21,884 nt of DNA from CAZKCK01 sp964552325 (lineage in GTDB: Bacteria > Bacteroidota > Bacteroidia > Bacteroidales > TTA-H9). Every line of letters begins with the position of its first letter. The stretch's first letter is position 1. A program made the translations under genes and the position numbers. Below are positions 7,247 through 14,839 of this stretch, piece after piece. The notes beneath the pieces are model-generated. The model was not told where the DNA came from. It saw nothing but the letters and a program-made list of their open reading frames with translations, and ran no database searches. The stretch is from the NCBI GenBank assembly GCA_964552325.1, contig CAZKHA010000048.1, positions 1 to 21,884 on the forward strand, read 5' to 3'.

Positions 7247-8674
7247 CTATGGTTCAATCCAAAGTACCGAATTGCCAGTGTCATATTCGTTCTCTTCCCA
7301 TATAGGATTGCCTGGATCTATCATCCATTCCCCATCAACAATAAATTTATAGGTTACTTTGCCCGGTTCGAGGTAAATGGGCAAAACCCAATCGCCATTG
7401 CGTTTCAGCAATGCGTAATTCCCCCAGTTGTTGAAATTCCCTGAAACCCCAACTGACTTTGCATTGGCAAATCCCGAAAGTTTAAAGGCATAATTGGGTT
7501 TAAAGCTTACGAATGAATTGATTGTTTCGCCGCCGCCGGTTGTGAAGGGGTTTTCGGGATCGGGCATCCATTCTCCATCCACCACAAATTTGTATTCATA
7601 ATTTCCCGCGGCCAAAACGTAAGGTATCCTCCAGCCTGTTGTGGTGCGTTCCATGTACAACTCATTCTGATTCCATGCATTAAAGCTTCCAGCCAAGGCC
7701 ACTTGTTTGTTTTGGAGGTAGTTGTTTAGCTTAAAAACCAAAGAGTCGCCAATACCTACTAATGAGTTTTGGTTACCTTGGGCATCATTCACTATGCGTG
7801 GGTTTTGTGGATCGGGTATCCATTCATCATCAACAATAAACTTATAGGTGTGGCTGCCTTCTTTTAACCAAACTGCTAATTTCCAACCATCGGATGTTTT
7901 TCTTAATGTATAATCGCGTTCGTTCCAGTTATTAAAACTACCGGCAAGTACTACTTTTTGTGCATTCTTGTAACCGAGTAGCGTAAACACATAATTATCG
8001 CAAAACACAATGCTGTTCTCATCAAAGTTTCCAGGGTTCTCTACTTGAAGATTATTGGGGTCGGGCATCCAACGACCATCAACAATGTACTTATAAGTAT
8101 ATCGGCCAGGCTTCAAACGTACTTCAGCTATCCATCCTTTGGTGGTTTTATGCATGGGTAACTCACTCGTACTCCAATTATTGAAAGAGCCAGCCAAAAC
8201 AATTTCTTTGTTATCTTGAAATTCTGGCAGATAAAAAGTGGCCATTCCGTCCTTATATGAAAATACTTCTGGTTTTAGTAGGTTATTCGCTCCAAATACG
8301 CACCAATTAATTGGTGGAGGGCTAATGTTGAACCAATCATTATCCAAAATAAAAACATCCTGTTTTTTGGGGTTGGCCTTTAGTTTTTTGCTTGAAGGCT
8401 TTACAATTTCAAATTCAAAATCATTCAAAGGCTTAATTTTCCAGTTTTCATGTGTAAACTTTTTATTAATAGTCAGTTGTACAAATAATATACTGTCAAC
8501 TCCAAACAATTGCTTAGCAGAATCGCGCTGCAATTTAGTCCATCTAGTATCAATTCGTATCTTTAACTTACCTTTATGCAGCTTACAAGCATTGGCCACA
8601 GGTTGTTGAGCCCTAGATGAAATCACCAACGTAAAAGACAAAATGAGCAAAAAAAGTTTAAAAAATGATTTCAT
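7247..8674 (-). CDS. Secreted protein with four tandem CBM48/AMPK-type glycogen-binding domains
   Basis: This 475-residue protein has a signal peptide (about 1-22, ending in SSRAQ), a unique N-terminal region (about 25-145) that I do not recognise, and four consecutive early-set beta-sandwich domains of about 82 residues. Each domain has the AMPK-beta glycogen-binding signature: GSFNNW, then YKF, VDGEW, DP and NS. The glycan-contacting residues known from AMPK beta1 (Trp100, Lys126, Trp133, Asn150) are present in all four: W167/K195/W202/N220, W250/K278/W285/N303, W334/K362/W369/N386 and W417/K443/W450/N468. There is no catalytic domain and no type IX C-terminal signal. It is therefore probably an envelope alpha-glucan (glycogen, starch or maltodextrin) binding protein; binding is inferred from family knowledge. 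Its ATG overlaps the TGA of the upstream protease gene, so translation is probably coupled. Confidence 0.88.
   Translation of the reverse strand: MKSFFKLFLLILSFTLVISSRAQQPVANACKLHKGKLKIRIDTRWTKLQRDSAKQLFGVDSILFVQLTINKKFTHENWKIKPLNDFEFEIVKPSSKKLKANPKKQDVFILDNDWFNISPPPINWCVFGANNLLKPEVFSYKDGMATFYLPEFQDNKEIVLAGSFNNWSTSELPMHKTTKGWIAEVRLKPGRYTYKYIVDGRWMPDPNNLQVENPGNFDENSIVFCDNYVFTLLGYKNAQKVVLAGSFNNWNERDYTLRKTSDGWKLAVWLKEGSHTYKFIVDDEWIPDPQNPRIVNDAQGNQNSLVGIGDSLVFKLNNYLQNKQVALAGSFNAWNQNELYMERTTTGWRIPYVLAAGNYEYKFVVDGEWMPDPENPFTTGGGETINSFVSFKPNYAFKLSGFANAKSVGVSGNFNNWGNYALLKRNGDWVLPIYLEPGKVTYKFIVDGEWMIDPGNPIWEENEYDTGNSVLWIEP
7253..7492 (-). repeat. CBM48 repeat 4 (residues 395-474)
   Basis: Fourth repeat, containing GNFNNW, TYKFIVDGEW and GNSVLW. 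It ends one residue before the C-terminus. Confidence 0.85.
7502..7741 (-). repeat. CBM48 repeat 3 (residues 312-391)
   Basis: Third repeat, containing GSFNAW, EYKFVVDGEW and INSFVS. Confidence 0.85.
7751..7993 (-). repeat. CBM48 repeat 2 (residues 228-308)
   Basis: Second repeat, containing GSFNNW, TYKFIVDDEW and QNSLVG. Confidence 0.85.
7997..8239 (-). repeat. CBM48 repeat 1 (residues 146-226)
   Basis: First of four homologous protein repeats within the gene at 7247-8674. It contains GSFNNW, TYKYIVDGRW and ENSIVF. Confidence 0.85.
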
Positions 8675-9705
8675 TCATTCAGGTTATTAAAGTGTATAAA
8701 TGCAAATGTTCCTTTTGTATAGTTAATGTAAGCCTTGCCTTTAACTAAGAAGCTATAGCCAAGCATGCCATCAATATGCGTTCCGTAAGCGTCCGAGAGA
8801 TAATCAAGATTCGTAACTATAACATCCATCCCATTCATTTGGTTGTTGTTGAACCAGAATTCGTTCATGCTTCCAAAAAGCACTTCTTCCGTTTGCGCTC
8901 CTCCACCCGATAAGGCTGAACTCCGCTTAATGCTCACTGTGTTTAAAACTTTTGAAGATGTTGTGCTGCAAAGCACATTTGTTTCAGCGCCGGTATCAAG
9001 GCAAAAGCGGAGTTGCTTGTTTTTAATGCGTCCTTCAATAATTACAACAGGATGTTGGTTTTCAATTTGAATAAAGCTGTTAACCTTAAGCGAATCATTG
9101 GATTGTGAAGGTTCTGACAAGGTTTTATTGGCTGTGCATATTTCGAGTTGGCTGTGTTTCAGGTCGATAACTATTTCAAAGTCTCTTAGCAGACCAAAGC
9201 CCAAGAGTCCAAGAACCTTAATACCTTTTTTATTCTCAATATGTCTTAAATCAGCAATATCGGCACGAACCTTTGAATACAGAATTCCTGAAAACGATAG
9301 GTTTTGAATTAAAGTCCATCCACTTTGGGAAGTTTTGCCCGTGATACCATTGGCTGAACCCTCTTCGTTTACAACATAATCCCTAAAATAGGTTTTATTT
9401 AAAACCAAGCCTTGCGCACCCGTATCAAAAATCAGGTTTCCGGTTTGATTGTTTATGGTGGCTTCTATCATAAAAATCCGGCCAGCTCTTTTCAGCGGAA
9501 TCACGGTTTTACCCTGACCAAAACCCATAAATACGGGCTGTGGGTTTATGAGATAATTGGTTGTGATTTTTGGGCTGTACCAATCAACATTGGCTTGGTT
9601 ACCTTGAGCATTAGGCGGCAGAGCACAATAGGGGCCAAGTGGCCAGAAAAGTGTGCCTAAAAAGCTTATAATAAAAAGCTTGTAATATTTTTTTGGAAAA
9701 AGCAT
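8671..9705 (-). CDS. Secreted retropepsin-like aspartic protease with two DTG lobes
   Basis: The 344-residue product has an N-terminal hydrophobic signal (about 9-27). Two similar lobes follow, each with an aspartic-protease active-site loop and the later hydrophobic-Gly motif. Lobe 1 has LIFDTGAQGLVLN (91-103) and VLGLLGFGLLRDF (164-176). Lobe 2 has RFCLDTGAETNVLC (233-246) and DGMLGYSFL (312-320). Retropepsins normally have one lobe and dimerise; here both catalytic Asp residues (94 and 237) are in one chain, as in pepsins, which suggests an internal duplication. Its stop overlaps the start of the four-CBM48 gene (ATGA), so the two proteins are probably made together and exported to the periplasm. 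The substrate is unknown. An alternative is a non-proteolytic sensor, but both DTG triads are intact. Confidence 0.85.
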   Translation of the reverse strand: MLFPKKYYKLFIISFLGTLFWPLGPYCALPPNAQGNQANVDWYSPKITTNYLINPQPVFMGFGQGKTVIPLKRAGRIFMIEATINNQTGNLIFDTGAQGLVLNKTYFRDYVVNEEGSANGITGKTSQSGWTLIQNLSFSGILYSKVRADIADLRHIENKKGIKVLGLLGFGLLRDFEIVIDLKHSQLEICTANKTLSEPSQSNDSLKVNSFIQIENQHPVVIIEGRIKNKQLRFCLDTGAETNVLCSTTSSKVLNTVSIKRSSALSGGGAQTEEVLFGSMNEFWFNNNQMNGMDVIVTNLDYLSDAYGTHIDGMLGYSFLVKGKAYINYTKGTFAFIHFNNLNE

Positions 9706-9725
9706 TGGTTTCTTAGATACGGGGT

Positions 9726-9733
9726 CAAAGTTA
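9726..9733 (-). promoter_or_regulatory. Predicted -7 element for the protease/CBM48 unit
   Basis: On the - strand the sequence reads TAACTTTG, an exact match to TAnnTTTG, ending 20 bases before the ATG at 9705. No clear TTG box is seen at -33. Confidence 0.5.
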
Positions 9734-9854
9734 ATAAGTTTATGACGAGGCTATGAGTTATTGGTTACATAGCGCTCGATTTTTCAACAAGCTGCCCTAG
9801 GTTGTGGAATGGTACATAAAATTTGAAAGAAAAAACAAGCCAATTCATCGAAAA

Positions 9855-9888
9855 TTTGCGGTGGATTTACTGCTAGTACGTACCTTCG
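9855..9888 (+). promoter_or_regulatory. Predicted promoter of the M16C peptidase gene
   Basis: TTTG (9855-9858) and TACCTTCG (9881-9888, one mismatch to TAnnTTTG) are separated by 22 bp, slightly long for this promoter class. The -7 box ends 27 bases before the ATG at 9916. Confidence 0.42.
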
Positions 9889-9915
9889 CCTGATATTACC
9901 AATAGTGTTAAAATT

Positions 9916-12903
9916 ATGATCAATCACCTAAAATTCAACAAACTAGCGTTTTTGTTTTGCCTTGTTGCCCTTGTATTGGGTATTGCGGCATGTAAGCAAG
10001 AAAAGACCTACACGGGTTATCGCCTAATCGAAAAGAAATTTGTAAAAGAGGTAAACGCAGATTGTTACCTTCTGGAGCATGAAAAAAGTGGCGCACGAAT
10101 CTTAAAGATTGCTGCGAACGATCCAAACAAAACCTTCAGCATTGCCTTTAAGACCTTCCCTGAATCGGATTGTGGCACTCCCCACATTTTGGAGCATTCT
10201 GTGCTAAATGGTTCAAAAAACTTCCCCGTTAAAAGCCCGTTCGAAGTGCTTAGCAAGGGATCGCTCAACACCTTTATCAATGCTTTTACAGGCAATGATT
10301 TTACGATGTATCCAGAAGCTAGCATGAACAACAAAGATTATTTCAACTTGATGCATGTGTATCTCGATGCAGTTTTCAACCCGCTGATTTATACTGATAA
10401 ACGCATTTTAAAACAAGAAGGCTGGCATTACGAATTGCTTTCAAAAGATGCTCCCATCGAGTATAAAGGCGTGGTTTACAACGAAATGAAAGGTGCTTTT
10501 TCTGATCCCTCAAGAGTGTTGAACCTAGCTATGTACCGAGAGTTGTTTCCTGATAATGCCTACCGCTTTGAATCGGGTGGTTACCCAGAAGCTATCCCAA
10601 CACTTACCCAAGAAGCTTTTGAAGCCTATCACCAAAAACACTACCATCCTGAGAACAGTTACATTGTGTTATATGGCGATGCTGACTTAGAGCAGGAATT
10701 GAAGTTTATTGATGAAAATTACCTTTCAAAATACACCAAAACAGGGCAAGTGCTCACCATTGAAGACCAAAAACCTTTTGACGCACCCAAGGAAGCACGT
10801 GCCGAATATCCGGCCGTTGAAGGCCAGCCAACCCAAAACCAAACCTACTTGACTTTAAGCATGGTATGTGGACAAAATACGGATGAAGCCTTAACCATGG
10901 GTTTGGATTTATTGGCTGATATCTTGGTTAACCAAGAGTCGGCGCCTATACGGTTGGCTTTGCAGGAAGCTGGAATTGGACAAGATGTTTACGCTGGTGT
11001 TGATAAGGTTAAACAGAATGTATTCCAAATTAATGTGCAAAATGCAAATGAATCGGATAAAGCCAAGTTTAAAGAATTGGTTTACAAAGTTCTTAACGAA
11101 CAAATTGCCAAAGGGATAAACAAACAAGTAATTCAAGGTGCCATTAACCGCACCGAATTTAGCCTTCGTGAAGGAAATGATGCACAAAAAGGCCTCACCT
11201 ATGCATTCCGCTCGTTAGCCGGTGAATTCTTTGCTAAAAATCCCTTCCTTGGTTTGGAATATGAAAAACCTTTAGCCGAAATTAAGAAAGCGCTTACAAG
11301 TACTTATCTCGAAGATCTTATTAAGAATCAATTGGTTAACAACAACCATACCTTATTGCTTGCGCTGGTTCCAAAACCAGGTTTAGATAAAGAAATGGCC
11401 GTAACAACCGAACAAAAACTTAAAGCGTACAAGGCATCACTTGATGACAAAGCCATTGAAACGCTTGTAAATGAAACCAATGAATTAATCGCATTTCAAA
11501 AGAGCGAAGACACTCCTGAAGCTTTGGCCACCATCCCGATGTTAAGCCTTAAAGACATTGATCCAAAAGCGATGTTCTATGAAGCTACCCCAGGGCAAAT
11601 CGATGGAATTCCCATGATCAAATACGAAGATTTTACCAATAACGTGGTGTATATGAATCTCTATTTCGATATGCGGGCGCTTTCTACCGACATGATTCCT
11701 TGGGCTTCGCTTATGACCAATGTATTGGGTAGCATGAACACTACCAAGCATACCTATGCCGAGCTCGATAAATCATTGAATATTAATACCGGGGGATTTT
11801 ATACATCCTTGACTTCGTTTACCGAAAATATGGATGATGCAAAACTGTTGCCCAAGTTTGTGGTTACAGCCAAAGCCATGAATAACCAATTAGACAGCCT
11901 GTTCAACCTAACTGCCGAGATACTAAACACCACCCAATTTGACGATACGGCACGCTTACACCAAATTTTAATTCGGCATCAATCGCAATTGGATGGAAAC
12001 ATAAAAAGCAATGGTTTCCAAATAGCATCAGGCAGGTTAGAATCATACTTTAGTCAACAGGGCTTGTTTGAAGAAATTACTGGAGGCATTGAATACTACC
12101 GGTTTATTACTGGTCTGTTAAAAGAATTCAAAACCAAAGGTCCCGAGATTGTGGCTAATTTACAAAAAGCTTCAAACCAGTTATTTACTAAAGAAAACAT
12201 GATGCTTGGAACTACTTTGGGAAAAGACGATTTCAGCAGTTTTGAAAAGGGATTTGTTCAAATGGCAAAACAATTTAAATCAGCCCCAGTTAACCAAAAC
12301 ACCTGGAATTTAGAACCAAGCATAAAAAATGAAGGGATTCTTACGGCATCGGCAGTTCAATATGTTGTAGCTGGGTTCGATTTTAAACAGTTGGGTTATA
12401 CTTGGGATGCCAAAATGCGTGTACTAAACCAAATCCTATCAAACGATTACTTACAAACCCAGGTTCGGGTTATTGGCGGGGCATATGGTGGTTTCTGTAA
12501 TGTGGCTTCAAGCGGATTATTTGCCTTATACTCCTACCGCGACCCCAACCTAGGCAAAACCCTTGATGTGTATAATGCATTACCAGCTTATTTAGATGGC
12601 TTTACAGCCGATGAGCCTACTATGACGCGCTATATTATTGGAACCATTGCCACCCAGGATGCACCCCTCACCAACCAGCAAAAAGGAGAACGTGCTTTTA
12701 ATTATTACTTTACAAAGCGCGATGCTGCTTGGTTGCAACGCGATAGGGATGCGATTTTGGCTACCACTGCAACTGATATCAAAAACTTTAGCAAACTGGT
12801 TACAGATGTTTTGGCCAAAAAAGCGTATTGTGTATATGGAAATGCCGATAAGGTAAAAGCCGAAGCAAAACGATTCGACGCACTCATAACTCCAGAGAAA
12901 TAA
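9916..12903 (+). CDS. M16C zinc metallopeptidase lipoprotein (PreP/presequence-protease type)
   Basis: M16C enzymes are large clam-shell zinc peptidases that degrade unfolded peptides of limited size. The 995-residue product matches PreP length and has a lipoprotein signal with lipobox GIAAC (Cys26), which places it on an envelope membrane. The inverted zinc motif is HILEH (90-94: His90, Glu93, His94), and the distal ligand is Glu190 in YNEMKGAF. The 96-residue distance from His94 to Glu190 equals that in Arabidopsis PreP1 (His81 to Glu177). In the C-terminal half, Arg851 and Tyr857 in VRVIGGAYGG match the PreP catalytic Arg/Tyr pair, also six residues apart. A likely role is clearing peptides, for example cleaved signal peptides, from the periplasm; this is inferred. 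It is a single-gene unit between its own predicted promoter and a terminator. Confidence 0.93.
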   Translation: MINHLKFNKLAFLFCLVALVLGIAACKQEKTYTGYRLIEKKFVKEVNADCYLLEHEKSGARILKIAANDPNKTFSIAFKTFPESDCGTPHILEHSVLNGSKNFPVKSPFEVLSKGSLNTFINAFTGNDFTMYPEASMNNKDYFNLMHVYLDAVFNPLIYTDKRILKQEGWHYELLSKDAPIEYKGVVYNEMKGAFSDPSRVLNLAMYRELFPDNAYRFESGGYPEAIPTLTQEAFEAYHQKHYHPENSYIVLYGDADLEQELKFIDENYLSKYTKTGQVLTIEDQKPFDAPKEARAEYPAVEGQPTQNQTYLTLSMVCGQNTDEALTMGLDLLADILVNQESAPIRLALQEAGIGQDVYAGVDKVKQNVFQINVQNANESDKAKFKELVYKVLNEQIAKGINKQVIQGAINRTEFSLREGNDAQKGLTYAFRSLAGEFFAKNPFLGLEYEKPLAEIKKALTSTYLEDLIKNQLVNNNHTLLLALVPKPGLDKEMAVTTEQKLKAYKASLDDKAIETLVNETNELIAFQKSEDTPEALATIPMLSLKDIDPKAMFYEATPGQIDGIPMIKYEDFTNNVVYMNLYFDMRALSTDMIPWASLMTNVLGSMNTTKHTYAELDKSLNINTGGFYTSLTSFTENMDDAKLLPKFVVTAKAMNNQLDSLFNLTAEILNTTQFDDTARLHQILIRHQSQLDGNIKSNGFQIASGRLESYFSQQGLFEEITGGIEYYRFITGLLKEFKTKGPEIVANLQKASNQLFTKENMMLGTTLGKDDFSSFEKGFVQMAKQFKSAPVNQNTWNLEPSIKNEGILTASAVQYVVAGFDFKQLGYTWDAKMRVLNQILSNDYLQTQVRVIGGAYGGFCNVASSGLFALYSYRDPNLGKTLDVYNALPAYLDGFTADEPTMTRYIIGTIATQDAPLTNQQKGERAFNYYFTKRDAAWLQRDRDAILATTATDIKNFSKLVTDVLAKKAYCVYGNADKVKAEAKRFDALITPEK

Positions 12904-12948
12904 TCTACTCAACTCCGCACTTCAAACACTACTAACAGTTATTTGTGC

Positions 12949-12985
12949 AGGTGGGAATGGCCTTTGGGCTGTTCTCACCTTTTTT
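12949..12985 (+). terminator. Rho-independent terminator of the M16C peptidase gene
   Basis: AGGTGGGAA (12949-12957) pairs with TTCTCACCT (12972-12980) with one G-T wobble, followed by five more T residues. It lies 45 bp after the stop. Confidence 0.8.
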
Positions 12986-13030
12986 GTTCTAAAAAGGATA
13001 AAACACCTTGTATTGGAAGTTGACCGAAAT

Positions 13031-13060
13031 AAAAAAGGCCACCTTATAATAGGTAGCCTT
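13031..13060 (-). terminator. Rho-independent terminator of the nucleotide-sugar dehydrogenase gene
   Basis: On the - strand, AAGGCTACC (13060-13052) pairs with GGTGGCCTT (13043-13035) with one wobble across an 8-nt loop, then runs into T residues to 13031. It faces the peptidase terminator, so the convergent genes are well insulated. Confidence 0.82.
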
Positions 13061-13079
13061 GTTATTATGATTATATAAA

Positions 13080-14711
13080 TTATTCTAGACCAAGCACTTC
13101 GCGCTTTAAGCGTTGAATATGGCCACGGCCAAGGGCCTTCACTTCGCAGCCGAGCTCAAAGTATTTCTTTATCTGATCATCGGTTAGGATTCCGAAGCAA
13201 TCAATAACTGCAATTTTTCCACCAGCCCATTTTACCACATCAGCTGGATCAAGATTTTTATATTGTGTGTGAGGAACAGCCAAAATCAATGCCTCAACAC
13301 CATCGAGCGATTTTGCAAGATCCTTGCCAACCTCCACCGTTTTTAGATGTTCTTGGTTATGGAAGAACCGCTTCCACGAATGTTCGTTCTCGTCTTGGGT
13401 AGTAAACTCATACCAGATATCCACATAAGGATCATGTACACGCATCTCAGCTCCCATTTCTGTAAGCCTTCGCACCACCATTTCACTTCCGCTATAGCGG
13501 GTATCGCCCACATCTTGCCTGTAACTAGCTCCAGCAACAAGTACCTCTGAACCAGCAATATACCGACCCATATTGCGTAATGCATCACGCGTAAGCTCAG
13601 CTACATGCAATGAGCGGGTGTCGTTAATATCAATGGCATTGGGTGTTATTTTAAATATTTTATCGCCATCTTCAAAGCCAAGAATATGTTTATAGGACCA
13701 GTAACCGAGTCCACCATCTTTTGGCAGGCAATAGCCGCCAATGCCTGGGCCTGGAAAAATGATATTGCTGTGTGTGGGACGCATCTTTATGGCGTTTATT
13801 ACTTTTACAATGTCAACACCATTGCGCTCAGCAAACAGCGACCATTCGTTTAAGAAAGCAAGGATGGTGGCACGGTACGAGTTTTCAACAATTTTTGTGG
13901 TTTCCGATTCCATTGGCCTATCCATGATAGTAAGTGGGAATTCTTTGGTATTGAGCACTTCGTGCAAAAAAGTCTCCACCTTGTTACGAGCATCTTTGTT
14001 ACAACCTGAGGCTACCCGCCAAAAATCGCGTATGCTCGATACATATTCTTTACCGGGCATAACGCGTTCAAAACTATGCGATAATAAAGGAATTTCTTTA
14101 ATTCCACGGCTAGCAAATGCTTTCTTTAAAATTGGCCAAGCCACAAACTCGGTGGTACCGGGTGCAACGGTGGTTTCGATAAGCACTAAACAAGAAGGTT
14201 GAATATTCTCGCCAATGGTTCGCATGGTGGCTTCCAGTGCGGCCATATCGGCTGTACCGGTTTTCATATTCCCCAATTCAACTTTGGTAAAGTCGCATTG
14301 TACATCCACTACCACTACATCGGCAAATTGAAGGCAATCGGCATTGTAAGTGGCAATAAGGGTTTTCTTTTCTTTAACACAACGGGTTATCAACACATCA
14401 ACCTCGGGGTCTTCAGCTTTTACAGGCGAAATGCCCAGGTTAAGCATAGGTATCTTCCAATAGCTGCGCTCGCTTGGCCGTTGGCATCCAATAACAAATT
14501 TGCTATGGTTACCGTTGGCATCTTTGGTATCGGCAACAATGGCTGCCATTACGGCACCCACAAAGCCAACGCCCATAACCACCACTATTTCTTTGCCCTG
14601 CGAACGTGCTTCAATCACCAATGATTCAATACGTTTTAATTCATCGGCATAATCAGATTTTTCTGGCAAGGCAAATTTTTCGCCCGAAGGGCTAATGGAA
14701 TATTTTTTCAT
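13080..14711 (-). CDS. Nucleotide-sugar dehydrogenase, UDP-sugar 6-dehydrogenase family (long variant)
   Basis: The family oxidises C6 of a UDP-sugar to a uronic acid with two NAD+ molecules, feeding capsule, O-antigen or exopolysaccharide synthesis. Visible landmarks are the Rossmann NAD-binding loop VVVMGVGFVGAVMA (43-56), LIETTVAPGTTE (177-188), the FERVMPGKE region (214-222), the substrate-binding helix NSYRATILAFLNEW (277-290), and catalytic Cys328 in GPGIGGYCLPKDGG (321-334). The C-terminal domain follows with GASYRQDVGDTRYSGSEMV (394-412) and a final VIDCFGIL (502-509). At 543 residues it is about 100 longer than WecC/Ugd-type enzymes. Extra sequence sits before the Rossmann fold (about 1-40), after it (about 61-72) and around 430-460. 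The GGYCLPKD motif resembles the UDP-ManNAc/GlcNAc dehydrogenase branch, but the exact substrate cannot be told. Confidence 0.85.
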   Translation of the reverse strand: MKKYSISPSGEKFALPEKSDYADELKRIESLVIEARSQGKEIVVVMGVGFVGAVMAAIVADTKDANGNHSKFVIGCQRPSERSYWKIPMLNLGISPVKAEDPEVDVLITRCVKEKKTLIATYNADCLQFADVVVVDVQCDFTKVELGNMKTGTADMAALEATMRTIGENIQPSCLVLIETTVAPGTTEFVAWPILKKAFASRGIKEIPLLSHSFERVMPGKEYVSSIRDFWRVASGCNKDARNKVETFLHEVLNTKEFPLTIMDRPMESETTKIVENSYRATILAFLNEWSLFAERNGVDIVKVINAIKMRPTHSNIIFPGPGIGGYCLPKDGGLGYWSYKHILGFEDGDKIFKITPNAIDINDTRSLHVAELTRDALRNMGRYIAGSEVLVAGASYRQDVGDTRYSGSEMVVRRLTEMGAEMRVHDPYVDIWYEFTTQDENEHSWKRFFHNQEHLKTVEVGKDLAKSLDGVEALILAVPHTQYKNLDPADVVKWAGGKIAVIDCFGILTDDQIKKYFELGCEVKALGRGHIQRLKREVLGLE

Positions 14712-14784
14712 AAGGATACAATTACAAGGGTTTTAGTTTAATGGTGCAAGTTATAAAAAACTAAGGTTCCTTTTAACTAGTCAT

Positions 14785-14816
14785 AAAAAAAGCAGCCTAA
14801 AACTTTTAAGCTGCTT
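14785..14816 (-). terminator. Rho-independent terminator of pheT
   Basis: On the - strand, AAGCAGC (14816-14810) and GCTGCTT (14796-14790) form a perfect 7-bp stem. The loop contains further complementary A/T runs, and a T tract follows to 14785. It lies 24 bp after the pheT stop. Confidence 0.85.
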
Positions 14817-14839
14817 CAAAAATGTTGATATAGTGCATC

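Noticed and set aside
2689..9705. Type IX secretion C-terminal domains on the hydrolases, protease and CBM48 protein
   Set aside because: None of the C-termini shows the typical Gly-rich, Lys-ending sorting domain, so a direct link to the gldM-gldN system nearby is not supported.
12592..12912. 106-codon open frame on the - strand
   Set aside because: It lies opposite the conserved M16C C-terminal region and shows no features of its own.
14199..14624. 141-codon + strand open frame
   Set aside because: It lies opposite the Rossmann domain of the nucleotide-sugar dehydrogenase and is explained as a shadow.
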